64,000 nucleotides of DNA from Flavobacteriales bacterium (lineage in GTDB: Bacteria; Bacteroidota; Bacteroidia; Flavobacteriales; Flavobacteriaceae): NCBI GenBank assembly GCA_011524905.1, contig WTJI01000055.1, positions 1 through 64,000 of the forward strand, given 5' to 3'. The position numbers and the translations under genes are program-made. Shown piece by piece: positions 63,989-64,000 of this stretch (its first letter is position 1; each line of letters opens with the position of its first letter). The notes under the pieces are model-generated. The model was not told the origin of the DNA, did no database searches, and saw only the letters and a list, made by a program, of their open reading frames with translations.

Positions 63989-64000
63989 TCTATTTTTGAA

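Noticed and set aside
1-64000. CRISPR arrays, rRNA genes, intact insertion sequences or prophage
   Set aside because: No regularly spaced repeats, rRNA-like blocks or phage structural genes were seen on reading through; only the two relics noted.

Overview
The window looks like a chromosomal segment from a flavobacterium (Bacteroidota, Flavobacteriaceae-type, probably marine). The grounds are several promoters of the Bacteroidota type (TTTG, about 20 bases, TAnnTTTG), AT-rich intergenic DNA, an N-acylornithine-type carbamoyltransferase in the arginine operon, a small DUF6952-like protein next to thioredoxin and AhpC, and operon orders usual in that family (ftsK-lolA-lptF/G-ribB; argG-C-proC-D-F'-B-E-H; leuACD-leuA paralog-leuB; menI-F-D). 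This is inferred from reading the sequence; no database search was made. Most of the window is ordinary housekeeping and amino-acid biosynthesis.

Layout. 1-4.1 kb is a low-GC, island-like stretch: the 5' part of a secreted CocE-type hydrolase, an aldehyde dehydrogenase with its DUF779 partner, an integrase relic and a tRNA-Ser(UGA). 4.2-15.2 kb holds a TSUP transporter, the ribB-lptF/G-lolA-ftsK run, a DUF6952/thioredoxin/peroxiredoxin operon, an NhaC antiporter with a small K+ channel, and lpd. 15.3-24.1 kb is one compact minus-strand arginine operon of nine genes led by a GNAT acetyltransferase. 24.2-36.5 kb holds tilS, dsbD, a TonB receptor, yifB, an atypical NRAMP-fold transporter, a broken MopE-like gene fused to an IS1-family relic, the 5-oxoprolinase genes pxpABC and a nitroreductase. 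36.7-43.4 kb is ilvD-B-N-C-A. 43.4-48.8 kb holds a DASS symporter, a GapN-like dehydrogenase, a class-3-like aldehyde dehydrogenase and an SGNH hydrolase. 49.0-54.8 kb is leuA-C-D-(leuA paralog)-leuB on the minus strand. 54.9-64.0 kb holds an unrecognised helical protein, an RluA-type pseudouridine synthase, panB, a secreted DinB-like protein, dnaK, and menI-menF-menD.

How the genes work together. The arg, ilv and leu blocks give nearly complete arginine and branched-chain amino-acid pathways. The leu block supplies isopropylmalate steps to the 2-oxoisovalerate made by IlvBNCD, and panB draws on the same intermediate for pantothenate. The men genes supply menaquinone for respiration.

The most notable signal is upstream of the arg operon: a 22-codon ORF whose last seven residues are RRPRRRP, in a strikingly GC-rich patch, followed 20 bases later by a stable hairpin and then the first arg gene. 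It reads as a transcription-attenuation leader for arginine. The carbamoyltransferase has Ala at position 90, where published mutants predict succinyl- rather than acetyl-ornithine specificity. Other points worth attention are an NRAMP-fold protein lacking the canonical metal-binding motifs beside the 5-oxoprolinase genes, the IS1 chimera, a RibB whose cyclohydrolase half has lost its zinc ligands, and the tRNA-Ser integrase scar.
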